This document shows, piece after piece, positions 22,165 through 32,912 of a stretch of 64,000 nt of DNA. The notes beneath the pieces were generated by a model. It did no database searches. It was not told the origin of the DNA and was given only the letters and a program-made list of their open reading frames with translations. The stretch is from contig CM037870.1 in NCBI GenBank assembly GCA_021292105.1, positions 64,044,083-64,108,082 of the forward strand. The letters are read 5' to 3'. A program made the translations under genes and the position numbers. This stretch comes from Anadara kagoshimensis (taxonomy: Eukaryota; Mollusca; Bivalvia; Arcoida; Arcidae). Position 1 is the first letter of the stretch. Each line of letters starts with the position of its first letter.

Positions 22165-24660
22165 AAAGCGTCGTGGTCCTCAAGTGCGCACTTTCTACCG
22201 CTCTGTCAAAAATCTACATTTTTAAAGCATTTTGAGTCCATTATGAATCCGGCACAATACATTATTTATATAAGAACCTAGAAGAGTGTAACGGCGTATA
22301 GTTCATAGCTACACCATGAAGAAACATTAGTTACTAGTCGCCAACAATCCCAATGCAATAAATATTACGACTTAACACATATATCATTGGGAAAACGGTT
22401 TGGTGCCGTATACATGGTGTGTTATGTATTATTTAAAGGGACTGTCTGGTTTTGTACAGATTTGTTATAATCAGTACCCCATGTTACTTGTCAATACCGG
22501 TCATTGAATTTTTGTGTCAAATCCGTATAAAGACTAAGTCTTAAATTTTGACTAGATAAATCATGTATGGTAAGCGAAAATTTGTTGTTGATACGTGCAT
22601 TGTCCGTAGAACACACAAACACACACTTTCTCTAGTAAATTACTAGTTAACAAAGACAACTCCACCCTCCCCTTTTTATTTCAATGCCGTCTAAATATAT
22701 CCGACATGCCATCTCAAAGAAATACGAAAGAAACTTAAGAAGCAGAACAAACAGAAGACGCACAACTGAAAACAACTTCGTTTTGTGCTTTTAAGTCAAG
22801 TAAAAATTCCCTTTTTCCAGAAATGCCAATGATTTAACTATAGAAATAGAGTCAATTGCCCGATGAACAACATATACATCGCTGCTAACATGTCGCTTTT
22901 TTTTACTCCCGTTAATTGATTGTATGTTTCACACAATTTGATTCTAAACACTCTGTGTCAGTAATTGCAAAATGTTTTGCTAGTTATAAGACTGACAGGA
23001 AAATTAGAGACCCTCCAAAATTTGGGAAAAAGCACTGGGCATATACTTCAATGATGAAGTAAATATTACATTACACCAACACAAGACGTATAATGTGAAT
23101 TCAACAAGTTAAACAAATTGCAATGCGAGTCAGTTGCAGATTCGTTAAAAAATCAGCCAGGTTGGTACACTTAAGTTTACATAAATAAAAAAGAATAAAA
23201 TATAAAATAATAAAAAGCGACATGTTTATTTTTAAAAATACATGAAACCGTCTTTTAATTGTCTCATGTTAAACAATTATGTTTGGTTATTATCTGATCA
23301 TGGTTCATATCCAGTCACCACAAATTTGAAACTTGGGCGTTTTACGATTTTTAAAAGTTAAGAGGTAATAAATCTATAGTAACATAAAGAAAATTGTCCG
23401 TAAATAAAACAAGGATTATCCGCAAAAATGTAATTTTACAACGATTTGAAGCACAACCGGGCATATTGTTCATCTAGGTAAACAGACATACATGTGTCAT
23501 ATACCACTTTTTGAATGTATGTTATGATGAAATTAAAAATGTGATATGACACATGTATAGAATAGTCAGTTAAATATATGGTTGAAACGGCCTATTGCTT
23601 TGATTAAGTTAAAACAAATGTATCCCAATTACTACAAAAGTGCATACATGTACTTTATCCGCGCCACTTGTAATACAATGCATTAAACGATTTTGAGTGA
23701 CCGTCTTAAGTCAGAAAGTGTTCAGTCACTCGTTTTAAACATAATTGCTATGTTCATATATATCTTTTTTTCAAAAATGGTATGAGATAAATATTTGTAC
23801 CTTTTTTAATGTATTTAGTGATGGCATTTAAAAAATAGTATATCACAACTTTATTTGTATCGGGATACTCTCCGTTTCTTTGCATGAATTATATTTTGTT
23901 CAGTTACAACTTTTAAGGTTTTTTTTATCGAATTCAAAATTTTGAAATAAAAATCATCAGAAAATTAACAATAGCATTATCAAACAAAAAAATATTAAAC
24001 AAATTATAAATATTATAATTTTAATATATATCCAATGTATTAACCATACATTTTTAAACATGTTTAACCATTCTTTTTTAAACATGCTTTTCAACTGTAT
24101 TAAAAATCGTCTGCAATACAAATTCTAAATGTTAAAGGGACACCGTTTAGTTTTTGTGCGGATTTTTGTACTTGACGATTTAATTTCAGAAATATCAATT
24201 TTCAAAATAAAATGCCATAAATTAAAAATGTGATTTCCTTCCTCGTTCCTTTTCCCATTAAAGTTCCGCGTCAGTATTCTTAGTAAATTACAAAATTACA
24301 AAATAATTATGATTTTTTGTGAAATTGGCATATCGAGTCTGATAACTGTTCAAAAGATGCCCTTGGCAGTAAGTAGCACAACAAAATGAAGAGAAGTTGT
24401 TTATGATTTTATAAATGTTTTATATTAGTTTGAGTGAAACGAATAAGAACGTATATTACAAAATAATAATGATTTTTTTGTTAAATTGGTATGTTAAGGC
24501 TGTTGAAAATTGCTTGCTCTGAAACACAAGCAATTGGAGAAGTTTTACACATGAAAATTTTTTAATAATTTGAAAAAAAGTTTTAACTTTCATTCATATG
24601 TATGTACAAAATACGAATTAAAACATAAAAACTTACTAAATGTAAATATTTAATTTTAAA
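22165..24660. other. AT-rich stretch, possible intron of the minus-strand exon
   Basis: Very AT-rich, no open frame of note and no repeat shared with the rest of the window. Because the minus-strand exon at 24683-24790 ends in a splice donor facing this way, at least part of it should be intron if that gene is real. I could not assign a second exon with confidence. Confidence 0.4.
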
Positions 24661-24682
24661 TATTTAAAAAAAACAAACTTAC

Positions 24683-24790
24683 CGTTTCATCTGCTGATTG
24701 TGCACTTGTCGATGATACAAAAACCATGGCAACCATCAAAACAAAAGAGAAGAAAAATAATTTGTCAGCTACGGAGTGTGTGTTACTCAT
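24683..24790 (-). CDS. First coding exon of a secreted protein (signal peptide)
   Basis: Read from the ATG at 24790, the frame gives 36 codons beginning MSNTHSVADK. Next comes a 15-residue hydrophobic stretch (LFFFSFVLMVAMVFV) and a small-residue cleavage region SSTSAQSADET, probably cut after SSTSA. The exon then stops exactly at ACG|GTAAGT, a consensus splice donor (intron starts at 24682 going down), leaving phase 0. That is the layout of the signal-peptide exon of a small secreted protein such as an antimicrobial peptide precursor, lectin or shell-matrix protein. Nothing in 36 residues decides which, and no family is recognised. AT-rich boxes lie upstream on the minus strand (TATAATATCC near 24910, ATATTTAAAAG near 24835), either of which could place a transcription start. 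The remaining exons should lie below 24677. A chance signal-like ORF next to a chance donor remains possible. Confidence 0.55.
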
Positions 24791-24954
24791 CTTGAATTTT
24801 CAGTGGTTAAGTCCTGGGTATCTGTGATTCTTTTAAATATCCTGGATCTATCTTGGTCTAATTGTGGGTTCTCTTTCTGAATTGACCGCAGAGCTTGTGT
24901 GTGGATATTATAGAGGCGGGTTGATCTATAAGTAACTGATTTTTACTCCTACCT

Positions 24955-25035
24955 TATAGGGTCATTATCATTATTTCTGACGTGTTATCCCACCTCATTG
25001 GGTTGTTATCATTATTTCTGATAGGTTTAACAGCA
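24955..25035 (+). repeat. Short tandem duplication upstream of the exon
   Basis: GGGTCATTATCATTATTTCT followed by GAC, and GGGTTGTTATCATTATTTCT followed by GAT, are 44-45 bp apart. Confidence 0.6.
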
Positions 25036-25081
25036 GTGATTATTACTGACGAGTCTATCAAATACCAATGGTATACAATCG

Positions 25082-25192
25082 ATGGGAGGGATTTACAGAG
25101 ACAACACGTTGTTCGATACTGACTTGGAGAAATTACTGGAAATGTTTGCTAAGCAGATAAACACATGGTTAGAGAAAGGTATTAGCGATTAA
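25082..25192 (+). CDS. Small ORF, 36 codons, unknown
   Basis: The frame runs from ATG at 25082 to TAA at 25190 and encodes MGGIYRDNTL followed by an amphipathic helix-like segment, FDTDLEKLLEMFAKQINTWL, and ends EKGISD. Composition is balanced (D, E, K, L, W) and unlike the I/F/N/K-rich by-product frames of the surrounding AT-rich DNA. No upstream ATG, and the start context is weak. It lies about 290 bp from the signal-peptide exon on the opposite strand, so the two could share a divergent control region. It may equally be a chance frame or part of a longer spliced gene (a GT lies at the AAAG|GTATT step near its end). Confidence 0.2.
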   Translation: MGGIYRDNTLFDTDLEKLLEMFAKQINTWLEKGISD

Positions 25193-25199
25193 AAGCAAT

Positions 25200-26540
25200 T
25201 TTATGCAATATTAATTTGCTTACTTAAATTACAGTATCTGTTGGGTTATTCATTAAAATCGGGAATGGTGGAGAGGGAACATGTTACTGTCATTTAGTGT
25301 CAGTGATGTATGATCTGTAGAGACATTTCTAGTATTTGAATTAAAGTAAACCTCTTCTAGTGAGAATAAATTAAAGGCGCGTTATTAGAGTTGTAGCTTT
25401 TCAAACCATTTCTAAATCATTCCAGTAAAACACCGATTAATTGCAATCACTATGATTTGATCTTTCAGATTTTGGCGTTATAAAGGGGGTTGGTAATAAA
25501 TTGAAGACGGAAACTTATAAAGAAAAACATAAAAGAATTAGATTTTCGGAATTAAAAATAGCGTGGCAATATGCGAGATGGCAAAGTTATTGAGGGACAT
25601 CACAATGAGCTTTTAATTTACCATTGCTTATTATATTGAACAAGATTTAGTGTCGATTTATGACATTTGGTATTTCAGGTGAAGTGTTGTATGCAAAGAC
25701 ATAACAATGATTTAATCAGCAACAAATATCAAAATCACAATTCAAAAAGCAAAGAAAAAAGTTTGAAAATTTGTAAATTAAGCTAAACACGTGTTTTCAC
25801 CAAGAAACTGAGGTCGGAGGTAAGGAACTATTTATTTTCAGATTCATACCAAGAAAAAAATTCTAAGGTTTTTGTTGATTTGTTTTTAGAGTATCTAAAC
25901 AACACTGAACACAACGTATTTAACACACGACACGAAAATCATAATAGAAGTATAGTCAATACATGTATCGGCCGAGTTTTAGGTCAACATGTGTTTTGTT
26001 GGACTTGAAGTCTATCGATAACGCCCGCCTCACAGATACCAAGTAATCATAATATGGTGCCCAGTTGTACAATGCAATGTACATTACATTCATGTTGAGA
26101 CATGACGTATACCATAATGACAATACAGTGTACGGTGGTGGGATTCAATTACATACATGTATAAGTACAACCCAAAAGAGTGGAAACTCCCTGAAACAAA
26201 GCTCATATCTGGACAACAGCTTCCGAACTATAAAGAACTGATACGTTTTGTCATTTTTGTTTTTACCTATAAGTGACATACATACAAATAGGTACATCAA
26301 TGTCTGATCGACAACTTACGACACGGTTAATCACCTCTGGTAAAATAAAATAACACAAGTTTAATTATTCAATGATTCAAGATTAACCGGTTAGCAGAAA
26401 ACTTTTAACGAACACGCCCGGCGAACTCGCAAAGAAAGTGTTATAAGGAACTTGGGAGTACCGATAACGAGAACGACAAAGTAGTGTGACTATGACTTAA
26501 GCATGGCGATATTATGACTGACCCGTTTGATGACAATATG
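25200..26540. other. Intergenic, one weak diverged repeat
   Basis: No gene supported. 25465-25610 has a weak resemblance to 44260-44530: GGCGTTATAAAGGGGGTTGG and TAATAAATTGAAG, later AAAGTTATTGAGGGACATCAC. Confidence 0.35.
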
Positions 26541-26824
26541 ACATGTCTTGCTACATAGCATCTTGGCAGTCCTACTAAAGAATACTGTTAGCATACACCC
26601 CCGGAAAATACTACATAGAAGAGTGATTAATTATAGCATAAGCATATGACTAGCTACTTCCTACTTGCTGACACGATCTACATCTAACTTGGCATTGTGA
26701 TAGTCTAATTAGAGCGTGCTGTTAGCAAATACCAGAAAATTCAACAGGCGAATATTGTAACATTGACGGGTTCCCGTCTAATGTAGAACATGTAGTTTAG
26801 TTTGTACTGTGTTGTGTTGTCATT

Positions 26825-26896
26825 GGTGGTAGTTGTGTTGCTGGTTGTCAGTGGTGGTAGTTGTGTTGCTGGTTGTCAGTGGTGGTAGTTGTGTTG
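26825..26896 (+). repeat. 28-bp unit, about 2.6 tandem copies
   Basis: GGTGGTAGTTGTGTTGCTGG then TTGTCAGT repeats with 28-bp spacing at 26825, 26853 and 26881. Confidence 0.9.
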
Positions 26897-27230
26897 GATA
26901 GTTGTCATCAGGTTTGGGTTACTCAATAAAGTATATTGCATAATTGACAACGTTTGATATCGTAATTGGACAGCACAACGCTGGAATATATACAAGTAAG
27001 TTCAGCAAATAATACACTGAAATCCAACGGTGGATCAGTACAGCTAACAACGATGGAGATGTATTTTAACTATATAGAGTTATTGTAGTTATTATCTCCG
27101 TTGGATACTGCGTCTGACTTTTTTTTAAAACACTTGGTTAATTGTTTATACATCCGAGTGAGAATTCTTTGTATTGAAGTTGTTTGTGTTTTTAGCTTTC
27201 TGGTATTATTTTCATTATATTTTTTCAACA

Positions 27231-28073
27231 ATGACCGTTAAGTTATCAGAGGATGAAATTAATGCGATTGGGGAACATTTCGAGACAATAGGAGCAAAAC
27301 CTAAAGCAGGAACGTATAAAGATTGTATTAACTGGATGAAGGATGTATCTGTAGTTATTTAGGAAACAAAAGGAGCAGAAGGAGAATCGCTACCTGAAAT
27401 AAAACCAAGGGCTCATCATTATGCAGCCAGTGTACATCACTTCCCAAAATTATCGCTATCTTCCAGAAATGATGAAAAGAGAGGTACCATTTATGATATG
27501 GAAACATGAGGTGAAGTGTACAGTGTATTACGAACGAAGGACATTGAAATCAGACAATAGCACAGGCTATATATACGTAGTTTGTTACGTTGAGAGGACT
27601 TCGTGTTCACACAAGATTAGGACCAGCACCGACGGTCAAACAGGTACTAGAAAATTTTGAAAGTCTGTATGACATAGTCGACGCTCCTGAAACTACAGAG
27701 GCAAAATTTTACAGCGCTTTACAACGAGAGGACGAGGATGTAACATCATGAATTTCTAGGCTTGAAGATCAATATGCTCAGACATCAGAATATAATACCG
27801 CATCGGTAAATGCGTAAATGCTGATCTATGTGAGGTTTACGGAGCTCGTTGAGGGACATCACCGGTCATATTTACTACAAAATTAAAGATTTAGACAAGA
27901 TACACGTAGCAATACGACACGTTGAAAACGACAAGAAGGAAAGGAAATCTCAGGATAAAGGAAACCCTAAACCGTTACCAGCGAAATCAGCTACGGAAAT
28001 ATCAGCACAACAAAACAGTGAATTGGGTCAACTGAAGGGTTTAGTAGAACAACTAACGCTGGATGTAAAGTAA
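27231..28073 (+). pseudogene. Decayed retrotransposon Gag gene (Ty3/gypsy-like)
   Basis: From the ATG at 27231 (MTVKLSEDEINAIGEHFETI) the frame meets a TAG at 27361. It continues in the same frame as HHYAASVHHFPKLSLSSRND, shifts, and resumes as MIWKHEVKCTVYYERRTLKS. A further shift leads to RLGPAPTVKQVLENFESLYD and then TTEAKFYSALQREDEDVTS. The order PKLSLSSRND, WKHEVKC, RLGPAP-tVkqvLe-nFesLYd, FYsalQredEDV is the pattern of invertebrate Ty3/gypsy Gag capsid domains. The last part (27849-28073) is a Lys/Gln/Glu-rich linker. No zinc knuckle, protease or polymerase follows, because the next element begins by 28350. At least two stops and two frameshifts mean no intact product. The family call is from the motif order; a PNMA/Arc-type origin cannot be excluded. 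Confidence 0.6.
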
Positions 28074-28368
28074 TTTAAGGACGGCAATACAACATAAAGT
28101 GTTCAAATGCCGACATATAGCAGAAATATGGCAAATTTTGCTACATGGCATTAAGGCAGTTCCACTAGAGATTACTGTTGGCGAACTTGTCTGGGCGGTC
28201 ACAAGGAAGCTGAGATTGTTACATTGTCTTGTTTCCGCTCCTGGCAATGTGACCGGTTGTGCTTGAGTCCCAATTTAGATGCTGTGATGAAAATATTGTT
28301 ATAATGCCGACATGAAAAAATGCGTTCTATCATTTTGTACTGAATATACTTAAGATACCATCAACAAA

Positions 28369-29043
28369 ATGTTGGAGTTTTTGATAGATAACATATTTGT
28401 TGTGTTTGGTAATATAGTTTTTCAGCAAACAATCGGTATTCCAGTGGGTACAAACTGTGCACCATTGCTTGCTGATTTGTTTCTTTATTCTTATGAAGCA
28501 GAATTTATGCAGAACCTTGTTAAATCTGGAGAGAAAACTGTCGCCAAATCATTCAACTCAACATACAGATATATAGATGACGTTCTGTCTCTTAACAATC
28601 CTAAATTTGGAGACTATGTAAATGTCATCTATCCTAGTGAGCTTGAAATAAAAGACACGACTGATTCCTCATGTTCTGCTTCATATTTAGACTTATACCT
28701 GAATTATGACGCACACGAAAGGCTACATTTGAAACTTTATGACAAACGTGATGACTTCAATTTTTCTATTGTCAACTTTCCTTTTTTATGCAGCAATATA
28801 CCTGCTTCTCCTGCTTATGGTGTATTTGTTTCCCAATTAATACGCTACGGTAGAGCTTGTTCCCACTACGGGGACTTTGTACAACGAAGTAGGCTGCTTG
28901 CAAATAAATTGTTGACTCAGGGATATTGCAAGCCTAGGCTTATCAAGGCCCTCAAAAAGTTTTATGGCCGTCATCACAGTATTGTTGATAAGTTTGATGT
29001 CTCTGTGTCCAGGATTGCCTTGGATATATTTGACGTCTCATAG
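28369..29043 (+). CDS. Reverse transcriptase, 5'-truncated retroelement (Penelope-like or non-LTR)
   Basis: The 224-residue frame encodes palm motifs of a reverse transcriptase: GIPVGTNCAPLLADLFLYSY at residues 23-42 and the catalytic YRYIDDVLS box at 66-74, with the two metal-binding aspartates at 70 and 71. Conserved downstream blocks are IYPSELEIKDTT (87-98), YLDLYLNYD (106-114) and YDKRDDFNF (124-132). Fingers and any endonuclease are missing at the N-terminus, so the ATG is an internal Met and the insertion is 5'-truncated near 28350. Proteins with this GTNCAPLLADLF signature are common in mollusc and other invertebrate genomes. I lean to a Penelope-like or related single-ORF element; the clade cannot be fixed without the missing part. 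No stop or frameshift occurs within the retained part. The nearly identical antisense copy at 57335 indicates recent activity. Confidence 0.8.
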   Translation: MLEFLIDNIFVVFGNIVFQQTIGIPVGTNCAPLLADLFLYSYEAEFMQNLVKSGEKTVAKSFNSTYRYIDDVLSLNNPKFGDYVNVIYPSELEIKDTTDSSCSASYLDLYLNYDAHERLHLKLYDKRDDFNFSIVNFPFLCSNIPASPAYGVFVSQLIRYGRACSHYGDFVQRSRLLANKLLTQGYCKPRLIKALKKFYGRHHSIVDKFDVSVSRIALDIFDVS

Positions 29044-29260
29044 TTCCATGTTCCTTTCACACAATTTTGATTACACACGCGGGGGTGTAGCTAGCTAAAC
29101 AGGAGATGCTTATCCTTCCGGAGCACCCGGCCTCACTTCCCTGGTGGAAGTTCACGTGTCTAACCTAACTTGTCGGTTCCAAAGTTTTTACTTTGCTTCT
29201 GGATTGTGATTCGGAAATGGATTAGTATGTTTGTTTTTGATTTGTACAATATTTACTAAA
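29044..29260 (+). mobile_element. 3' tail of the retroelement (reference copy)
   Basis: It follows the ORF stop directly. Ordered markers are: TAGTTCCATGTTCCTTTCAC; GTGTAGCTAGCTAAACAGGA; GATGCTTATCCTTCCGGAGC; ACCCGGCCTCACTTCCCTGG; TGGAAGTTCACGTGTCTAAC; AAAGTTTTTACTTTGCTTCT; and GATTAGTATGTTTGTTTTTG. These markers identify the copies at 7250, 8405, 16085, 37795, 42405, 53275, 57335 and 57690. Confidence 0.8.
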
Positions 29261-29330
29261 GACTCTCCTCCACAGAAGAACTGAATTTAAGTTAACTGTT
29301 GTACTTAAATGAACATCATCATCAAAGGGC

Positions 29331-29541
29331 AGGGCAGGCCTGTCGAAAGTTGAACATAAATCTAACGAAAAAAACACCTCATTCCGGTCCTTTGTTAGCT
29401 ATATTTCGACATGTTTTACTACTACAGCTGTTATCTATCTTTTTTATGCCACTAGCTATTAATATCTCGACCAGTCGACCGCCGAGCTTCGAGTCCTTTT
29501 TCGTTAGCACATTGTTAAACTGTCGATAGGACTGTATTGTA
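29331..29541 (+). mobile_element. MITE, family A, copy
   Basis: Left end GGCAGGCCTGTCGAAAGTTG, right end TTAAACTGTCGATAGGACTG TATTGTA. The core is TTAGCTATATTTCGACATGT, TACAGCTGTTATCTATC. A 76-codon frame across it is not a gene. Confidence 0.8.
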
Positions 29542-29544
29542 AAT

Positions 29545-30004
29545 AACTCCTTCTGATATGAGCCGCCATTATGTTATTAATTATCCCCTATTATATTGAA
29601 CCATAATTTGATTGATTTATTTTATTAAGATTTGTAAAGCTATCCCTGATAGTTAACGTTTTAACAATACAAAATAATGGAAGTCTAAAAACTACTTTGT
29701 ATAGAGGAAGATAATTAAATTTACAGTTGAAAGTTTAATTTAGAATCGAAAGAAAAGGCTAGTTTCATTACACATAATAGAATATAATTGAAAAATAACG
29801 TTTTGAATATTCAACGATTAAATGTGACAATTTATGAATGGTAGAAAAAATGAAATATTTCTTTACTGAAGTGTTGTATTATAACTAGACACGAGAATGT
29901 GTAGAACTGATAAATTGTGTTCAGAATGAATAGGTCAGTCATTAGCCGACTTGTGATGCTTAGACACACTATTTTCCAATTTACGTAATTGTCTAAATCA
30001 TAGC
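29545..30004. other. Intergenic sequence, nothing recognised
   Basis: No gene supported. Confidence 0.4.
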
Positions 30005-30005
30005 T

Positions 30006-30250
30006 ACAGTACAGGCATGTCTAAAGTTTAACACTAAGCTAACGAATGGACCAAATGCTTCACCAAGGGATGAAAAAATCGAGTTAACGAATTGGCGTCG
30101 AATCGGTAACTCATCTCGGTCCGTCGTTAGCTGTATATCGGTAGTTTTTCGATAGTTGTTTTCTATATCTTTGCATATTTTTTATCCCCAAATATCAATC
30201 GAGTTTCGATCCCTTTTCGTTAGTTGTGTTTCGACAGGACTGAATTATAC
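30006..30250 (+). mobile_element. MITE, family A, copy with internal duplication
   Basis: Left end ACAGTACAGGCATGTCTAAA GTTTAACAC, right end GTGTTTCGACAGGACTGAAT. It is longer than other copies because GCTAACGAAT is repeated about 60 bp on as GTTAACGAAT. The core GTTAGCTGTATATCGGTAGT is retained. Confidence 0.75.
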
Positions 30251-30499
30251 AATGTCAATATTACATTTATATTGATCAATTCTGCGTGGTGTTTCTAAGA
30301 TGGAATAAAATTCGGCTAAAATAGAATCTAAGATGAAATATGAAATGTATTACACAAAAATAGAAATATTAATATTGGACACCCGAGGGTGACGATAATA
30401 GAAACTCTCCCCCCTCCCACCACGTGGAATCTAATTAATTTATACATTCCAGCGCCAGCTTAATTTTAGATAAAATGGTCTTGATGGAAGTAGCTATAG

Positions 30500-30900
30500 A
30501 CACAGTTACGACAAAACAAAAAGCAAGGGACATGTAACAACAATACAAGCATAAACATGAAAAAACGAGCATCAAAAACAAGTCATTACAAGAACATGTA
30601 ACGATTACGATAAAACTATCAAGAACACGTCACAACAAAACGAACAGCCAAGAACATATAACGAAAAAAGAAAAAAAAACACATGACGAACATGTCATGA
30701 TAAAACAAACAACCAAGAACATGTCACGACAAAACAAACAACCAAGAACATGTCATGATGATAAAACAAACATCCAAGAACATATCATTGTGAAACGAAC
30801 AAACGAGAACACGTAACGGACAACCAATTGCAAAGAAACGTCATTTAAAAACGAACAAACAAGAACACGTCACGCAAAAAACAACACACTAAGCAATTTG
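30500..30900 (+). repeat. 29-bp minisatellite, about ten degenerate copies
   Basis: CAAGAACATGTCACGACAAA starts repeat at 30589, 30620, 30649, 30714, 30743, 30775, 30804 and 30860, mostly 29-32 bp apart. The units are A-rich and diverged. Confidence 0.75.
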
Positions 30901-31059
30901 TAAATAAACATATTTGGCAAAAATCATTGTAACCCAGAACCGGAAACAATATATATAATTATGTATTAGCCAAACACGATTAAGAAATGGTATATTTTGT
31001 GATTCAAATATTCAGTGTTCTCTATATGACTAGTACAAGGAATGGATAAACACAGCGGT

Positions 31060-31325
31060 CGAATCATGATTCGAACCATGTCCTCATAACAAGTGAAATG
31101 CTATACTGAGGAATTCGGCCAGCTATCGAGCACCGTCCACTACTTTCCCCCTTCCATTTTTCGATTCCACAACCAACCAGATTCCTGTCTGTTGGTCGGT
31201 CACTTCCCAAGATCACCAAAATGCTATAGGAAGAGGGGAAACGCAGAGACCAAACCATTTGAATACAAACGGAATGTCCTATCGACTGAGCTACCCAGCC
31301 ACCTATCGAGTTCTGATCCCCACAT
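31060..31325 (-). mobile_element. tRNA-related SINE fragments, antisense
   Basis: On the minus strand GGCTGGGTAGCTCAGTCGAT AGGACATTCC (from 31300 down) looks like the 5' half of a tRNA with an A box. Farther along, ATGAGGACATGGTTCGAATC (near 31085) carries a B-box-like GGTTCGAATC. The two halves are separated by about 200 bp of unrelated body, so this is a SINE-type composite and not a tRNA gene. Frames across it on both strands are discounted. Confidence 0.45.
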
Positions 31326-31329
31326 TATT

Positions 31330-31925
31330 TTATTAACACCATAAATGCTCTGTGCTGAGCTCTACCATACAAGATCGTATATTAACAAAATAAATACGTT
31401 CAATTGACGGGGAAATCTAAACTTAAAGCAGACAGACCAATTTGTGAAATCAGAACTCATCAATAATATCCGTGGAACATACATCATTTGTCTAAAGATG
31501 TTGAAGTACAATGTTTGCGTTGTTTTTCTGAACAATTCACTGGAGATCAACCTTATAAGATAGAATAATAATTAATTCATGTTTGTAAATTAAAACCCCC
31601 ATGCTTTTAAATTAGAATCCTCAATATAGAATAAGAGCCGGATTAATGACTAATGTACTTATATAATTGAGATATAAAGATTTGTGAATTGTTATAATCC
31701 CGGGGGTTTTCTGATATAGTTCCCAGTATTGATGAACTTTGCACAGTAAAGATGGAATCTTGCACAAAAAATTATTTCTATAGTTGAAGGAGCAATAACA
31801 TTGCTGATGAAAGCTACATTTTTGCTTATAATTCAGATATTTAATTTAGTTTTCGGCATTTATAGTAGTGGAATTGTAATGGTGTTCAACGCCAAAGTCC
31901 TGCTTATTTTTATTTATATTGAGGC
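31330..31925. other. Intergenic sequence, nothing recognised
   Basis: No gene supported. Confidence 0.4.
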
Positions 31926-31929
31926 GACG

Positions 31930-32030
31930 AGTTGTGGGATGGTGAAGGAAACCAAAATTCCCGGAAAAAACCACCGACCTTGGCAAGTAAACTGACGAAC
32001 TTTATTGCACTACTAAGATCTGACCGTAAG
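31930..32030 (-). mobile_element. SINE tail domain, antisense
   Basis: GGGATGGTGAAGGAAACCAA, AAAAAACCACCGACCTTGGC, AAGTAAACTGACGAACTTTA and ACTAAGATC are the reverse complement of the 20855 domain. Frames on both strands here are not genes. Confidence 0.65.
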
Positions 32031-32034
32031 CGAG

Positions 32035-32725
32035 GGCTTAATGAATCAGTCACGTGATCATCAAATGCAGTGAAATAAATTTTAGTGTCGAAAAGTTTTG
32101 CCAAAAATCCATGTGTTGCAGGTTGTGAATCTTAAGTAGAGTTGGTTTTTATATTTATTACAGTATCAGGAAATTTTATGTAAGTGAACATTTGAAATGA
32201 CAAAAGTGACTTTTAAGAAAACGTTGAAAAAAATCTGAATCGCACAAAACAAAGAACTATAGTGAACACTGAACACGTTTCAGTATATATATATATATCA
32301 CATAACCCTCCTGTTTTTTTGATGGAATAAAACGGTGTAATATTTTTCGTATTACACAGGTACCCATGCAATATCACTTGATTGTGACGTAATCAGTTAT
32401 CACGCTTCTGATTTACGTAGTGGTCGTGCCTAATGACGTCATATGAAAACTGTCAGTCTGTTGGTTTTTTTTAGACTTTTGAAGACTTTCCGATTCTTTG
32501 AAAAATAATTTTGATGCATTCGGGAAAATATTATGATTTAAACTTACACACTGGTTATGTCTTCTTTTCTAGGTGATTATTTTACTTTTACTATAACCAA
32601 ATAGAACTATATTCTTACTTGCGCAGTTAATTTGGAGGTGATTTGTCTGACCTAGATAGAAATCGTTTGTTTCTATATGGCATCAAATAATATGTACATG
32701 TCATTATGCCTCGGTATTTTGAGTT
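32035..32725. other. Intergenic, short TA microsatellite
   Basis: TATATATATATATA near 32284-32298. Nothing else recognised. Confidence 0.4.
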
Positions 32726-32730
32726 ATGTG

Positions 32731-32892
32731 ATATATAGAATCTTAGACTCGTGAGGGTTTAATATGAAATTTATTAAACTCGTTCAATAATTAAATATGC
32801 CACTTGCCAAGGCTCGTGGCGTATTTAATTATTAAACTCGTTTAATAAATTTCATATTAAACCCCCACTCGTCTAAGATCCTCTATATATAG
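32731..32892. mobile_element. Foldback (long inverted repeat) element
   Basis: The left arm (about 32731-32802: ATATATAGAATCTTAGACTC, GGGTTTAATATGAAATTTAT, TAAACTCGTTCAATAATTAA) is the inverse of the right arm (about 32820-32892, ending AAACCCCCACTCGTCTAAGA then CTCTATATAT). The spacer is under 20 bp. It is a foldback-type MITE or the stem of a hairpin transcript. It ends about 20 bp before the LINE ORF1 remnant. Confidence 0.85.
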
Positions 32893-32912
32893 TACTCGCC
32901 TATATATACACT

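Noticed and set aside
22680-22790. Second exon for the signal-peptide gene (minus strand, after TTGTTTTCAG, Cys-rich, with AATAAA near 22663)
   Set aside because: The acceptor is plausible, but the peptide is only 24 residues of F/C/L/S before a stop and there is no independent support.
26555-28190. Pair of LTRs around the Gag remnant
   Set aside because: Similarity between 26560-26610 and 28140-28185 is short and does not extend, and no primer-binding site or pol follows.
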